From assembly GCF_004361695.1 (NCBI RefSeq), contig NZ_SNVW01000002.1:1-64000 (forward strand): DNA of 64,000 nt, written 5' to 3'. The notes under the pieces were generated by a model that was not told the origin of the DNA, ran no database searches, and was given only the letters and a program-made list of their open reading frames with translations. Every line of letters begins with the position of its first letter. Position 1 is the first letter of the stretch. The position numbers and the translations under genes were made by a program. Shown piece after piece: positions 55,337-63,359 of this stretch. The stretch is from Curtobacterium flaccumfaciens (GTDB taxonomy: Bacteria; Actinomycetota; Actinomycetes; Actinomycetales; Microbacteriaceae).

Positions 55337-55373
55337 CCCCCTGTGGAGGACTGGACCGGACCGGTCGCGACCG

Positions 55374-55589
55374 TCAGTCGGCGTCGCGGCGGAGCGGCTC
55401 CCGCCGCACCACCTGCCAGCCGCGGGGCACCCGCAGGGTGGCCGCGTGCCGCGCGCACAGGTCGTAACCGTGCGGTTCGACCCGGGTGGAGAGCGGGCCG
55501 ACGACGACCATCGAGTCGCCGTAGTCGTACGTCAGGGTCGACGCAGCGCTCGCGCCGCAGGCGACCTTGCTGCAGATCCTCACGTCCAT
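55374..55589 (-). CDS. DUF3499 protein
   Basis: The 71-residue protein starts [12 protein letters not shown]. Cys6, Cys11 and Cys45 with a nearby His (DLCARH) suggest a small zinc-binding fold, as in the DUF3499 family (Rv3258c-like), which lies beside the metallopeptidase-family gene and whiB2 in Actinobacteria. Its role is unknown. TAGGGT lies ten nt before the ATG and may be the -10. It is divergent from the metallopeptidase-family gene. Confidence 0.85.
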   Translation of the reverse strand: MDVRICSKVACGASAASTLTYDYGDSMVVVGPLSTRVEPHGYDLCARHAATLRVPRGWQVVRREPLRRDAD

Positions 55590-55635
55590 ACCGACCACGA
55601 CCCTAGCGGAGTGCGGCTGCCGGGCACCGCGCGCG

Positions 55636-55641
55636 TACGAT
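55636..55641 (+). promoter_or_regulatory. -10 box of a leaderless promoter for the metallopeptidase-family gene
   Basis: TACGAT ends 6 nt before the ATG at 55648. It decides the start against an ATG further upstream in the same frame. Confidence 0.6.
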
Positions 55642-55647
55642 GTGGGG

Positions 55648-56088
55648 ATGCGTCGCAGGACTCCCCTCGTCACCCCGGTGGAACGCGGCCGGGGCCGTTC
55701 CCGGCACGGTCGGGGCGGACGCTCGAGCGTGACCGGACCGGACCTCGCACCCGTCATCACGCGTGCCGAGACGTTCGACCGGATCGTCGGGGACACCGCC
55801 CACTACCTCATCGGGCTCTGGCCCGACGAGCTTGCCGGCGTCGTCTTCCAGGTCGCCGACATGCCCACCGACACCACCGTGCCCGACCACATGCCGCGGT
55901 GGCGCGTCGACCGCGAGGCCCGTCGCGTGACCGTCTTCCGGATCCCGGTCGAGCGGGTCACCCGGAGCCCCGAGAAGGACGACACCGACAAGCGGGTCAT
56001 CATCGAGACGGCGGTGTTCCGCGCGGTGGGCGAGCTCATCGACAAGGACCCGTGGGACCTGGCGCCGGACCGCTACCGCCACTGGTGA
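55648..56088 (+). CDS. Metallopeptidase-family (DUF1025-like) protein without a HExxH motif
   Basis: The 146-residue protein matches the Rv3259-like proteins that sit between DUF3499 and whiB2 in Actinobacteria. The N-terminus is Arg-rich and polar (about 1-35); the core has AETFDRIVGDTAHYLIGLWPDELAG (split here at 41-65) and FRIPVERV. Where zincins of this family carry HExxH, this protein reads VIIETAVFRAVGELIDKDPWD, so it lacks the zinc-binding signature and is unlikely to be an active protease. The start is fixed by TACGAT 6 nt upstream. Role unknown. Confidence 0.8.
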   Translation: MRRRTPLVTPVERGRGRSRHGRGGRSSVTGPDLAPVITRAETFDRIVGDTAHYLIGLWPDELAGVVFQVADMPTDTTVPDHMPRWRVDREARRVTVFRIPVERVTRSPEKDDTDKRVIIETAVFRAVGELIDKDPWDLAPDRYRHW

Positions 56089-56111
56089 GCTGAGCGCGGG
56101 CCGCCCGGCTC

Positions 56112-56152
56112 GCACCGCGCGCCGCGCGCCGCGCGCCGCGCGCGAGCGCCCC
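56112..56152. repeat. 7-bp GC-only tandem repeat between convergent genes
   Basis: About four phased copies of CGCCGCG-type units occur between the metallopeptidase-family gene (+) and DUF5719 gene (-). No classical terminator is seen; this may serve as one. Confidence 0.6.
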
Positions 56153-56157
56153 GCGCG

Positions 56158-57561
56158 TCAGGGGTAGACGCGGACCGGCGTCGACACCTCGGTCGCCGCG
56201 CGCACCGGGAAGCCGGCGATCCCGTCGTTGCTCTCGTAGGTCACGCCGGCCATCAGGCCCCTCGTGCCGGTCAGGGTGAGCTGCTTCGACACCGGCACGG
56301 ACACCGTGCTCGTGCCGCCGGCGACGACGTCGACCTGCTGCTCCTCGTCACCAGACCGGATCGTGACGTCGGCGTCGGAGCGCGTCGGGTTCACCAGCGT
56401 CAGCCGCGCGCCGTCCCCGGGTGCGACCGCGGTGATCGTCGATGCCCCGAGCGGCTCGGCGGAGGCGAACCAGCCCAGGTCGGTGCGGTCGTCCTCGGTG
56501 GGCGTCGTGGTGCGGGCCCCGGCCACGATCGGCTCGGTCGACGTGACGGTGAACGAGTACCGGCCGTCCGGGAAGTCGTCGAGGGCGACGTCGGTCACGA
56601 CGCCGGGCTCCGCGGTGGCGTTGACGGTCGAGCCGCCGCCGTCCGCGGTGGTGATGCCGAGGGTGACACGGGCGGCCTGCGACCCGGGCACGAACAACCG
56701 GACGATCGGGGCGGCGTCGGCGGTGTCGTCACCGCGCTGGGCCTCCTGCGCGCCCTGCAGCACGACGCCCGGGATGATCTGCGTCCGTGCCGGTGCAGCT
56801 CCGCCGGAGACGACGTCGAAGCCGCCAGGGGTGAGCGTGCGGACGATCGACTCCTGCATGTGCGCGACGATCTGGCCGCCGGACGACACGACGTGCACGA
56901 CGGTCGAGCCCTGGTCGGACACGAAGCCCGACAGCGGCACGACCTTCTGCGTGTTCGGCGCGACGACGATGCCGGTGGTGCCGGGTGCGCTGACGGTGCC
57001 CGAGTCGTCGTAGATCGACAGGTCGACCGTGGCGTTGACGTCGGTCGGGTTCGACAGGGTCACGAGGCTGGTGCGCCCCGTCTCGGTCGAGCCGCCGACG
57101 AGCCACGTGGACTGGCTCGGGTCGTCGCACGACGCGGCCCCGATGCCGACGAGGTCGCCGCTGGAGACGCTCTGGTAGCTGCTGCCCGCGACCTGCGGCG
57201 TGGTGTCGCCGGCCGGGGCGGTGAGGAGGCGCGGGTCGCTGCCTCCGGTCGTCGACGCCCCGAGCGACGAACGCTCGACGGTCGACCCGGTGGTGGCGGT
57301 CGCGACCGTGGCGGAGCCGACGGTGCTCGCCTTGGTGGCGTCGTTGCCGGCGTCGTCGGACAGGCGGAGCGCGCTGCCGGCGCACACCCGCTCGGCGTCG
57401 GCCGGCACGGGGACGACCGTCTTGCCGGCGGGCCGGCCCGGGTCGGACTCGGTGCCGAACGCGTGCGCAGCGGTGACGGCGCCGGCGGCGACGACCACGG
57501 CGACCGCGGTGGCGGTGCCCCGGACGACCCAGCGGCGGACGGAGGCGGGGGTGGTGCTCAT
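56158..57561 (-). CDS. DUF5719 extracytoplasmic protein
   Basis: The 467-residue protein has one N-terminal membrane helix (about 11-35, WVVRGTATAVAVVVAAGAVTAAHAF) and a large extracytoplasmic part of repeating beta segments with TLSNPTDVNATVDLSIYDDSG and TLVNPTRSDADVTIRSGDE, typical of DUF5719 proteins that partner the large glycosyltransferase encoded just upstream. The ATG at 57561 overlaps the glycosyltransferase stop by four bases (ATGA). It may help the transferase act on the outer side of the membrane. Function unproven. Confidence 0.85.
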   Translation of the reverse strand: MSTTPASVRRWVVRGTATAVAVVVAAGAVTAAHAFGTESDPGRPAGKTVVPVPADAERVCAGSALRLSDDAGNDATKASTVGSATVATATTGSTVERSSLGASTTGGSDPRLLTAPAGDTTPQVAGSSYQSVSSGDLVGIGAASCDDPSQSTWLVGGSTETGRTSLVTLSNPTDVNATVDLSIYDDSGTVSAPGTTGIVVAPNTQKVVPLSGFVSDQGSTVVHVVSSGGQIVAHMQESIVRTLTPGGFDVVSGGAAPARTQIIPGVVLQGAQEAQRGDDTADAAPIVRLFVPGSQAARVTLGITTADGGGSTVNATAEPGVVTDVALDDFPDGRYSFTVTSTEPIVAGARTTTPTEDDRTDLGWFASAEPLGASTITAVAPGDGARLTLVNPTRSDADVTIRSGDEEQQVDVVAGGTSTVSVPVSKQLTLTGTRGLMAGVTYESNDGIAGFPVRAATEVSTPVRVYP

Positions 57562-60443
57562 TCGTCGCGCTCCTCGTCGAAGGTGGTGGCGGGTTCCTCG
57601 GCCTCGATGACGTTCGAGGTGGCACGGCGACGGCGGGGCGCGGTCGGCACCGCGAGCAGGGCCGCGGCACCGAAGACCACGCCGAGCACGACGAGGTAGA
57701 GCACGTGCGTGGCCTGCGCCGCGGCCGACCCGGTGGAGGTCCGGTCGACGTCGCCCTCGAAGTGGAACAGCTGCCCGCTCGTCGTCTCGCCGATGCTCGT
57801 GAAGAGCGCGTTCTGCCCGATCGCTCCCGCCGCACGGTCGTGCACCTCCTGCGCCGCGGAACCGCTCGAGCCGCGGGAGGCGTCGGATGCGTCGGAGGCG
57901 TCCGAGACGTCGTCGAGGAGCACGAAGCTCACGCCGAGCTGCCGGAGGGCCGGCTCGGGGTCGTAGCCGCTGCGGCTCGCGAGGTTGCCGGCGAGGGTCG
58001 CGAGCTGCGCCCCCGAGCGGCTCAGTGTCAGCGCGGTGGAGTCGAGCGTCGACTGGTCGTCGAGCGTCGACCCCTGGCCGCGCTCGAGCGCCACCGCGAG
58101 CGAACCGTCGCTCTGCGGTTCGACCACGAGCGTGCCGACGTCGGGGTTGGCCTGCGCCTCGGCGTTGACGTACGCGCTGAGCACCCGGCCCGTGGTGGGC
58201 TGGATGACCGCGTTGCCGAGGTAGAAGGCGGCGAAGGCCGGGGCGACCGCGACGCCCGCCAGCACCGTCGCGACGAGGCCCGTGACCGGTGCGAGCCGGG
58301 GCAGCACGTCGATGCCGATGCACGCCGCCGCGACGATGGCGAGCCAGTAGACGGAGAGCCCGCTGCCCGGCCAGATGATCGTGGTGGTCGACCCGACGCC
58401 CGTGACGGTCACGTGGGTCGCCGCGAACGCGGTGGCGAAGCCGAGCAGGGCGACGACGAGCGATCCGCCCGCGACGGCCCAGCGGTGGCCGAGCATCGCC
58501 CCGATGGCCGCGGCGGCGATCGGGAGCGCGAGGACCGCCATGAGCACCGGCAGGATCGCGGTCAGCGTCGCCAGGCCCGCCGTCGTCGGGAGCCAGCCGC
58601 TCCAGTCGGGCACCGGCTGGCCGATGGCGAGCTGGAACGCGGACGGCGCGCGGGTGGTCGAGGGGACGCCGGGGTCGGCGAACACCGCGAGCACGTTCCC
58701 GCGTGTGACCTGGGCGATCACGAGGGGCAGGAACAGCACCGCGGCGGGCACCGGGATGAACACCCGGCGGTGCGCCCGGCGCCAGCCCACGACGAGCGAG
58801 ACCACCCAGGCGACGAGGAGCACCGGCAGCAGCGACGGTGCCGAGGCGGCGACGACGGCGAACAGCAGCGAGGCGCCGGAGGCCCACGCCCAGGAGCGGT
58901 GCGCCTCGAGCACGGCGAGGAACAGCCACGGCAGGAGCACGTGCGCGATGACCGCGCCGAGGTGCCCGCTCGTGACGGCGCCGACGAGCGTCGGGGCGAT
59001 CGTGTAGAGCGCCGCGCCGATCGCGGGCACCCAGGTCCGGGTCGTGACCTTGCGGATCGCGAACCACGAGCCGAGCGCGGCCACCGGGAACGCGACGAGC
59101 ATCACCAGGACGACCGAGGTCGACGGCGACCAGAAGGTGACGGAGCCGAGGACGGCGACGACCGCGGCGAACGGGTCGGACGGCCCGGTGAACCCGGTAC
59201 CGATCGAGTGCCAGCCGTAGCCGACGTTCTGCCAGAGCCGGGCGACGTCGGTGCTCAGTGGGAGCAGTCCCCCACCGGTGAGCGCCGGCGAACCGAGCAG
59301 CGGGTACAGGGTCACGACGCTGAGGACGGCCGCGGCCAGGACGACCCAGATCCCGCCGTCGCCGAGGAACGAGGCGCGGGCGATCGGGGCGTCCTCGACG
59401 CGCGCGAGTTCGACGTCGCGCGAGGTCGTCCGGTGTTCGTGCACCCGGCGCCAGCTGACGCGCAACGGTTCGACCGCCGCCCAGCCGAGCTGCTTCTTCC
59501 GGGCGAGGACCGTGCGGGCACGGCCGACCCCGCCGCCGAACGCGACCGCGAACGCCGCCGCGAGCTCGGCGCTGACGGCCGCCGGGTGCTTGGCGACAAG
59601 GTGCCCGACGGCACGCCCGATCGCGAACGGCACGAGGGTGAGCCAGTGGATCCAGAGCACCCCGACGGGCGCGTACGTCATCCGTCGGTGCAGCTGCGCC
59701 TGCCGGTGCATCCGCACGCGCCGCCCCTCGGAGACGCGCTTGCGGCCGAACTCCTCGATCGGGCCGGCCGTGGTCACGCGGGCCTCCGGGACGACCGCGA
59801 CGCGGTGGCCGGCCAGGCGCACGCGGACGCAGAAGTCGAGCGCCGCGTCGACGTTCGGCAGCGCCGGGTCGAAGCCGCCGAGTTCGTTCCAGACCGACCG
59901 GCGGACGAGCATGCCGCCAGCGGCGACCGCGAGCACGTCGGTGTGCCGGTCGTGCTGGCCCTGGTCGAGTTCGTCCTGCACGAGGACGATGGACCGGCCG
60001 AAGCGGGTCATGCTCTCGCCGAACGCGCGGATCACCGACGGGTCGTCGACCGACACCAGCTTCGGCCCCGCGACGACGACCGACGGGGCGATCTCGACGG
60101 CGGAGAGCAGGTCGGCGAGGGCGGTCGGCGACGGGGCGTTGTCGTGCCCGAGCAACCAGAGCCACTCGTCGACGGGTTCGTCGCCGGCGCGCGGCGCTTC
60201 GCGCTCGCCGCGAGCGACGGCCTCGCCGAAGGGGCGACCGGCGGGCAGGCGGAGGAGTTCGGCGGATCCGCCGAACGACAGGTCGGCGGTCGAGCCGTCG
60301 GTCGACCCGACGTCGACGACGACCAGGTTCTCGGGGTGACGGGTCTGGGCGGCGAGGGCGTCCAGGGTCCGGTCGAGGTGGTCCGCCCCGTTGGCGGCGA
60401 CGAGGATCGCGGTGACCCGGGGCTGAGCGGAACTGGGCTGCAT
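57558..60443 (-). CDS. Family 2 glycosyltransferase with large membrane domain
   Basis: The 961-residue protein has a GT-A domain (about 1-240: VTAILVAANGADHLDRTLDALA, VVDVGSTDGS, and AAGGMLVRRSVWNELGGFDP) and then about twelve transmembrane helices with extracytoplasmic loops, a layout known from actinobacterial GT2 proteins near whiB2 and rml/wbbL genes. Acceptor unknown; cell wall or surface polysaccharide is likely. A SDASDASDA stretch (near 57880-57905) is a 9-bp repeat. The ATG at 60443 is chosen because a TAGAGT -10 (plus 60454-60459) overlaps the upstream GTG. It is coupled to the DUF5719 gene. Confidence 0.88.
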   Translation of the reverse strand: MQPSSAQPRVTAILVAANGADHLDRTLDALAAQTRHPENLVVVDVGSTDGSTADLSFGGSAELLRLPAGRPFGEAVARGEREAPRAGDEPVDEWLWLLGHDNAPSPTALADLLSAVEIAPSVVVAGPKLVSVDDPSVIRAFGESMTRFGRSIVLVQDELDQGQHDRHTDVLAVAAGGMLVRRSVWNELGGFDPALPNVDAALDFCVRVRLAGHRVAVVPEARVTTAGPIEEFGRKRVSEGRRVRMHRQAQLHRRMTYAPVGVLWIHWLTLVPFAIGRAVGHLVAKHPAAVSAELAAAFAVAFGGGVGRARTVLARKKQLGWAAVEPLRVSWRRVHEHRTTSRDVELARVEDAPIARASFLGDGGIWVVLAAAVLSVVTLYPLLGSPALTGGGLLPLSTDVARLWQNVGYGWHSIGTGFTGPSDPFAAVVAVLGSVTFWSPSTSVVLVMLVAFPVAALGSWFAIRKVTTRTWVPAIGAALYTIAPTLVGAVTSGHLGAVIAHVLLPWLFLAVLEAHRSWAWASGASLLFAVVAASAPSLLPVLLVAWVVSLVVGWRRAHRRVFIPVPAAVLFLPLVIAQVTRGNVLAVFADPGVPSTTRAPSAFQLAIGQPVPDWSGWLPTTAGLATLTAILPVLMAVLALPIAAAAIGAMLGHRWAVAGGSLVVALLGFATAFAATHVTVTGVGSTTTIIWPGSGLSVYWLAIVAAACIGIDVLPRLAPVTGLVATVLAGVAVAPAFAAFYLGNAVIQPTTGRVLSAYVNAEAQANPDVGTLVVEPQSDGSLAVALERGQGSTLDDQSTLDSTALTLSRSGAQLATLAGNLASRSGYDPEPALRQLGVSFVLLDDVSDASDASDASRGSSGSAAQEVHDRAAGAIGQNALFTSIGETTSGQLFHFEGDVDRTSTGSAAAQATHVLYLVVLGVVFGAAALLAVPTAPRRRRATSNVIEAEEPATTFDEERDE

Positions 60444-60463
60444 GACGGGCGTCACTCTACGGT

Positions 60464-60556
60464 CTGGAGGCGCGGTGCCGGTCGCGCAGGTCGGCGCGCC
60501 GTGAAGCTGTGGGCGCGCTCACCGCACGGTGCGTGACGGACGGGAGGCGCGCCTCC
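60464..60556. repeat. Rearranged family A palindrome upstream of the glycosyltransferase
   Basis: A left arm GGTCTGGAGGCGCGGTGCCGG (first part near 60462-60482) is separated by about 60 nt from GACGGACGGGAGGCGCGCCTCC (end part near 60535-60556), which itself holds a perfect 14-bp palindrome GGAGGCGCGCCTCC (60543-60556). It lies just past the whiB2 stop and could terminate it. Confidence 0.65.
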
Positions 60557-60563
60557 AGGGCGA

Positions 60564-60887
60564 CTACGCGCGCTTCCGCAGCTTGCGGCGTTCACGCTCG
60601 GACAGGCCACCCCAGATGCCGAAGCGCTCGTCGTTCTCGAGTGCGTACTCGAGGCACTGCGACCGGACCTCGCACGAGGTGCAGATCTTCTTGGCCTCGC
60701 GCGTCGAGCCGCCCTTCTCGGGGAAGAAGGCCTCGGGGTCGGTCTGCGCGCAGAGCGAGTCGACCTGCCAGGCGAGCGGGTTCTCCTCGTCGTCGGTCTC
60801 CGGACGGCGGACACCCGGGACGCCGAGCGCGACGGGGTCGACGTGCCAGTCCTCCGGTACTCCGGCGTGGAAGTCGGAACCGTTCAC
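60564..60887 (-). CDS. whiB2: WhiB-family iron-sulfur regulator, WhiB2/WhmD type
   Basis: From the GTG at 60887 (AGGGG eight nt upstream) the protein has 107 residues, with cluster cysteines 46, 69, 72 and 78 (DSLCAQTD...ICTSCEVRSQC) and the GIWGGLSERERRKLRKR turn and basic tail. The N-terminal extension of about 40 residues and the position near DUF3499 and the metallopeptidase gene identify WhiB2/WhmD, needed for septum formation with WhiA. A GTG at 60896 has no spacing for a ribosome site. A well-formed promoter lies upstream. Confidence 0.94.
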   Translation of the reverse strand: MNGSDFHAGVPEDWHVDPVALGVPGVRRPETDDEENPLAWQVDSLCAQTDPEAFFPEKGGSTREAKKICTSCEVRSQCLEYALENDERFGIWGGLSERERRKLRKRA

Positions 60888-60939
60888 CCTGATCACCCCT
60901 GACGTCTCGATAACGGGACCACAACAATTGCTGTCGTGC

Positions 60940-60973
60940 CTGTAATTACAGCGGTGTCATTCGCGAGAGTCAA
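60940..60973 (-). promoter_or_regulatory. whiB2 promoter with palindrome and WhiA-like GACAC
   Basis: TTGACT (plus 60968-60973), a 17-nt spacer and TGTAAT (plus 60945-60950) form the best sigma-70-type promoter in the window. The 12-bp perfect palindrome CTGTAATTACAG (60940-60951) overlaps the -10, and GACAC (plus 60953-60957 as GTGTC) lies in the spacer. GACAC is the known WhiA recognition core in Streptomyces. Confidence 0.65.
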
Positions 60974-61065
60974 GTCGCGGATCATAGAAGGTGCTGCCGG
61001 TTCCGGCGTGTCATGTCCCCCGTACGGGCGTGTCGCGCCCGGTCTGTCCGGGCTTCGGGGGACAG

Positions 61066-61090
61066 CGGACGCGCGCGATCGCCGCGTCCG
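61066..61090 (-). terminator. Terminator-like hairpin after galE
   Basis: Arms CGGACGCG (61066-61073) and CGCGTCCG (61083-61090) with a 9-nt loop lie immediately past the galE stop (61096). A wider pair GTCCCCC/GGGGGAC (61016-61022 and 61058-61064) follows. Confidence 0.55.
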
Positions 61091-61095
61091 GGGGC

Positions 61096-62058
61096 TCAGC
61101 CGATGCGCCGGCGGGCCTCCCACGCGCTCGTGACCATCTCGTCGAGCGTGTGCCGCATCGCCCAGTCGAGGTCTCGCGCCGCGGCCTCGCCGGTGGCGAC
61201 GATGCGCGCCGGATCGCCGGGGCGACGCGGTGCGACCTCCGGCTCGAAGGCGATGCCGGTGCCCGTCGCCATCGCGTCCATGATCTGCCGGACGCTCACG
61301 CCGTCGCCGCTGCCGAGGTTGTAGGCGCGCTCGAGGGTCTCCCCCGCCTCGAGCTTCTGCGCGGCCACGGCGTGCGAGCGCGCGAGGTCGGCGACGTGGA
61401 TGTAGTCACGCACGCACGTGCCGTCCGGCGTGTCGTAGTCGTCGCCGTTGATCCGCGGGGTGCGGCCGGCGAGCAGCGCCTCGAACACGAGCGGGAAGAG
61501 GTTGTGCGGGCTGGCGTCGTACAGGTCCGGCTCCCCGGAGCCGACGACGTTGAAGTAGCGGAGCGACGTCGTGGTGAAGCCGGCGGCGACCTCCATGTCG
61601 CGGAGCAGCCACTCGCCGATGAGCTTCGACTCGCCGTACGGCGACTCGGGGGCCTTCGGGGTGTCCTCGACGACGGTCTCGACGTCCGGGGTGCCGTACA
61701 CGGCGGCGCTCGACGAGAACACGGCCTTCGTCACACCGTTCTCCGCCATCGCGCGGAGGAGGGTCACCATGCCCGTGACGTTCTGCTCGTAGGTGTGGAG
61801 CGGACGCTCGACCGAGACCCCGGCGTACTTGAAGCCGGCGACGTGCACGACGCCGGTGACGTGGTGGTCGCGCAGGGTCCGCGCCACGAGGTCCCCGTCG
61901 AGGATCGAGCCCTCGACGAAGGGCACGTCCTCGGGCACGAACGCCCGGAACCCGCTGGACAGGTCGTCCAGCGCGACGGTGTCGATGCCCGCTGCACGCA
62001 GCGCTCGGACGACGTGGGACCCGATGTACCCGGCACCGCCGGTGACCAGCCAACTCAT
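61096..62058 (-). CDS. galE: UDP-glucose 4-epimerase
   Basis: GalE interconverts UDP-glucose and UDP-galactose using bound NAD. The 320-residue short-chain dehydrogenase has VTGGAGYIGSHV (about 5-16), a catalytic Ser/Tyr pair in VFSSSAAVYG and SPYGESK, and DYIHVADLARSH near residue 230. The ATG at 62058 is preferred over a GTG nine bases upstream because that GTG lies inside a TAGCGT -10 that ends 7 nt before the ATG. Neighbouring manA and the large glycosyltransferase point to cell-surface polysaccharide synthesis. Confidence 0.93.
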   Translation of the reverse strand: MSWLVTGGAGYIGSHVVRALRAAGIDTVALDDLSSGFRAFVPEDVPFVEGSILDGDLVARTLRDHHVTGVVHVAGFKYAGVSVERPLHTYEQNVTGMVTLLRAMAENGVTKAVFSSSAAVYGTPDVETVVEDTPKAPESPYGESKLIGEWLLRDMEVAAGFTTTSLRYFNVVGSGEPDLYDASPHNLFPLVFEALLAGRTPRINGDDYDTPDGTCVRDYIHVADLARSHAVAAQKLEAGETLERAYNLGSGDGVSVRQIMDAMATGTGIAFEPEVAPRRPGDPARIVATGEAAARDLDWAMRHTLDEMVTSAWEARRRIG

Positions 62059-62065
62059 GCTGGCC

Positions 62066-62071
62066 ACGCTA
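62066..62071 (-). promoter_or_regulatory. -10 box of a leaderless promoter for galE
   Basis: TAGCGT on the minus strand ends 7 nt before the ATG at 62058, so galE can be expressed separately from manA 54 nt upstream. Confidence 0.6.
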
Positions 62072-62112
62072 GCGGAACCGGATCGCCCCGCGCCTCGCCG
62101 CGGCGTGCGGCT

Positions 62113-63321
62113 TCACGCACCCGTCGCGATGAACACCGTCGACGTGACACCGTCGGTCGAGTCGGCCTCGACCGTGACGTCGCCCTCGTCCGGCGTGATG
62201 TAGCAGGACTCCCCCTGGCGGAGGAGCGTCGCGGAGGTCGCACCGACCAGGGTGACCACGCCGGCCGTGCAGATCGCGATGGACGGACCCGTCAGTGGGG
62301 CGACGCCGCCGGAGCCCAGGCCGACCGGACGCCCGTCGCCGGTGACGCGCAGCAGGGCGAAGCCGACCCCCTCCGGAGCGAACCGGTCGACGCCCGGGCC
62401 CGCGGCCTCGGGCTCGAGGACCGGTGCGGGGTAGGCGGTGAAGTCGAGGACGTGGAGGAGCTCCGCCACGTCGACGTGCTTCGGCGTGAGCCCGCCGCGG
62501 AGCACGTTGTCCGACGGCGCCATCAGCTCGATGCCGAGGCCGTCGAGGTACGCGTGGATGTTGCCGGCGGGCAGGTACATCGCCTCGCCCGCAGCCAGGG
62601 TGACGCGGTGCATGAGGAGGGAGACCACGACGCCCGGGTCGCCGGGGTAGGCCGCGGCGAGGTCCCGCGCGGTCGCGGTGTTCGGCGTCTGCGCGTCGTC
62701 GGGCAGTGCGGCGGCGAGGTCGCTCACGGCCTGCACGACCGCCAGGGCCGAGGCGTCGGCGGTCTCGAGCCAGCGCACCGTGTCCTCGAGTCCGTGCTGC
62801 AGGTGCACGTGCAGCGGCCCGAGGCGTCCGGTGCCGGCGTCGAGCAGGTCGACCTCGGCGATGGTCTCGTCGACCGGGCGGAAGCCGCTCAGCGCCTCGA
62901 ACCGCTCGCTCAGCGCCACGACGAGCTCGGGCTTCGGGAACGGGTCCTTGTAGTTCCGCGCCGGGTCGTCGATCGGGATGCCGGCGGCTTCCTCACGCTC
63001 GAACCCCTCGCGCGCCTGCTCGGGCGTCGGGTGGGCCTGCAGCGACAGCGGGGCCGCGGCGGCGAGCACCTTGAGGAGGAACGGCAGCCCGGTCCGGTCG
63101 GCGCCGAGGGCGGTCTCCGGCTCGGCGGCGATCCAGTCGTGGAGCGTGTCGGCGCCGCCGACCATCGCGGGGTTCACGACGACGCTCGGGCTCCCCGGGT
63201 GCGCGCCGAGCCAGAGCTCGGCCTGCGGGGCTCCGGTGACGGTGCGGCCGAGGAGTTCGGGGATGGCGGTGACGGAACCCCAGGCGTAGTCGCGGGGCGT
63301 GTTCGTGATGCCGAGGAACAT
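62113..63321 (-). CDS. manA: Mannose-6-phosphate isomerase, class I
   Basis: ManA interconverts mannose 6-phosphate and fructose 6-phosphate, feeding GDP-mannose for glycans. The 402-residue type I enzyme has zinc ligands in SLQAHPT (Gln and His), the NYKDPFPKPELV Glu, and GNIHAYLDGLGIEL His, and ends with a cupin-like C-terminal domain. The ATG at 63321 lies 7 nt after a TAGGCT -10, so the mRNA is probably leaderless. manA is divergent from the acyltransferase with only 38 bp between starts. Confidence 0.95.
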   Translation of the reverse strand: MFLGITNTPRDYAWGSVTAIPELLGRTVTGAPQAELWLGAHPGSPSVVVNPAMVGGADTLHDWIAAEPETALGADRTGLPFLLKVLAAAAPLSLQAHPTPEQAREGFEREEAAGIPIDDPARNYKDPFPKPELVVALSERFEALSGFRPVDETIAEVDLLDAGTGRLGPLHVHLQHGLEDTVRWLETADASALAVVQAVSDLAAALPDDAQTPNTATARDLAAAYPGDPGVVVSLLMHRVTLAAGEAMYLPAGNIHAYLDGLGIELMAPSDNVLRGGLTPKHVDVAELLHVLDFTAYPAPVLEPEAAGPGVDRFAPEGVGFALLRVTGDGRPVGLGSGGVAPLTGPSIAICTAGVVTLVGATSATLLRQGESCYITPDEGDVTVEADSTDGVTSTVFIATGA

Positions 63322-63328
63322 GCGCACG

Positions 63329-63352
63329 AGCCTATCGGCGCCACCGTAGACT
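63329..63352. promoter_or_regulatory. Overlapping divergent leaderless promoters for manA and the acyltransferase
   Basis: On the minus strand TAGGCT (plus 63329-63334) ends 7 nt before the manA ATG; on the plus strand TAGACT (63347-63352) ends 7 nt before the acyltransferase ATG. Only 38 bp separate the start codons, so each -35 region overlies the other gene's -10 or start, and the promoters must compete. Confidence 0.6.
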
Positions 63353-63359
63353 CTCCGCG

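Noticed and set aside
55262..55373. SAH riboswitch upstream of sahH
   Set aside because: The gap is occupied by a degenerate family A palindrome and a probable -10 lies 7 nt before the ATG, so there is no room for a leader riboswitch.
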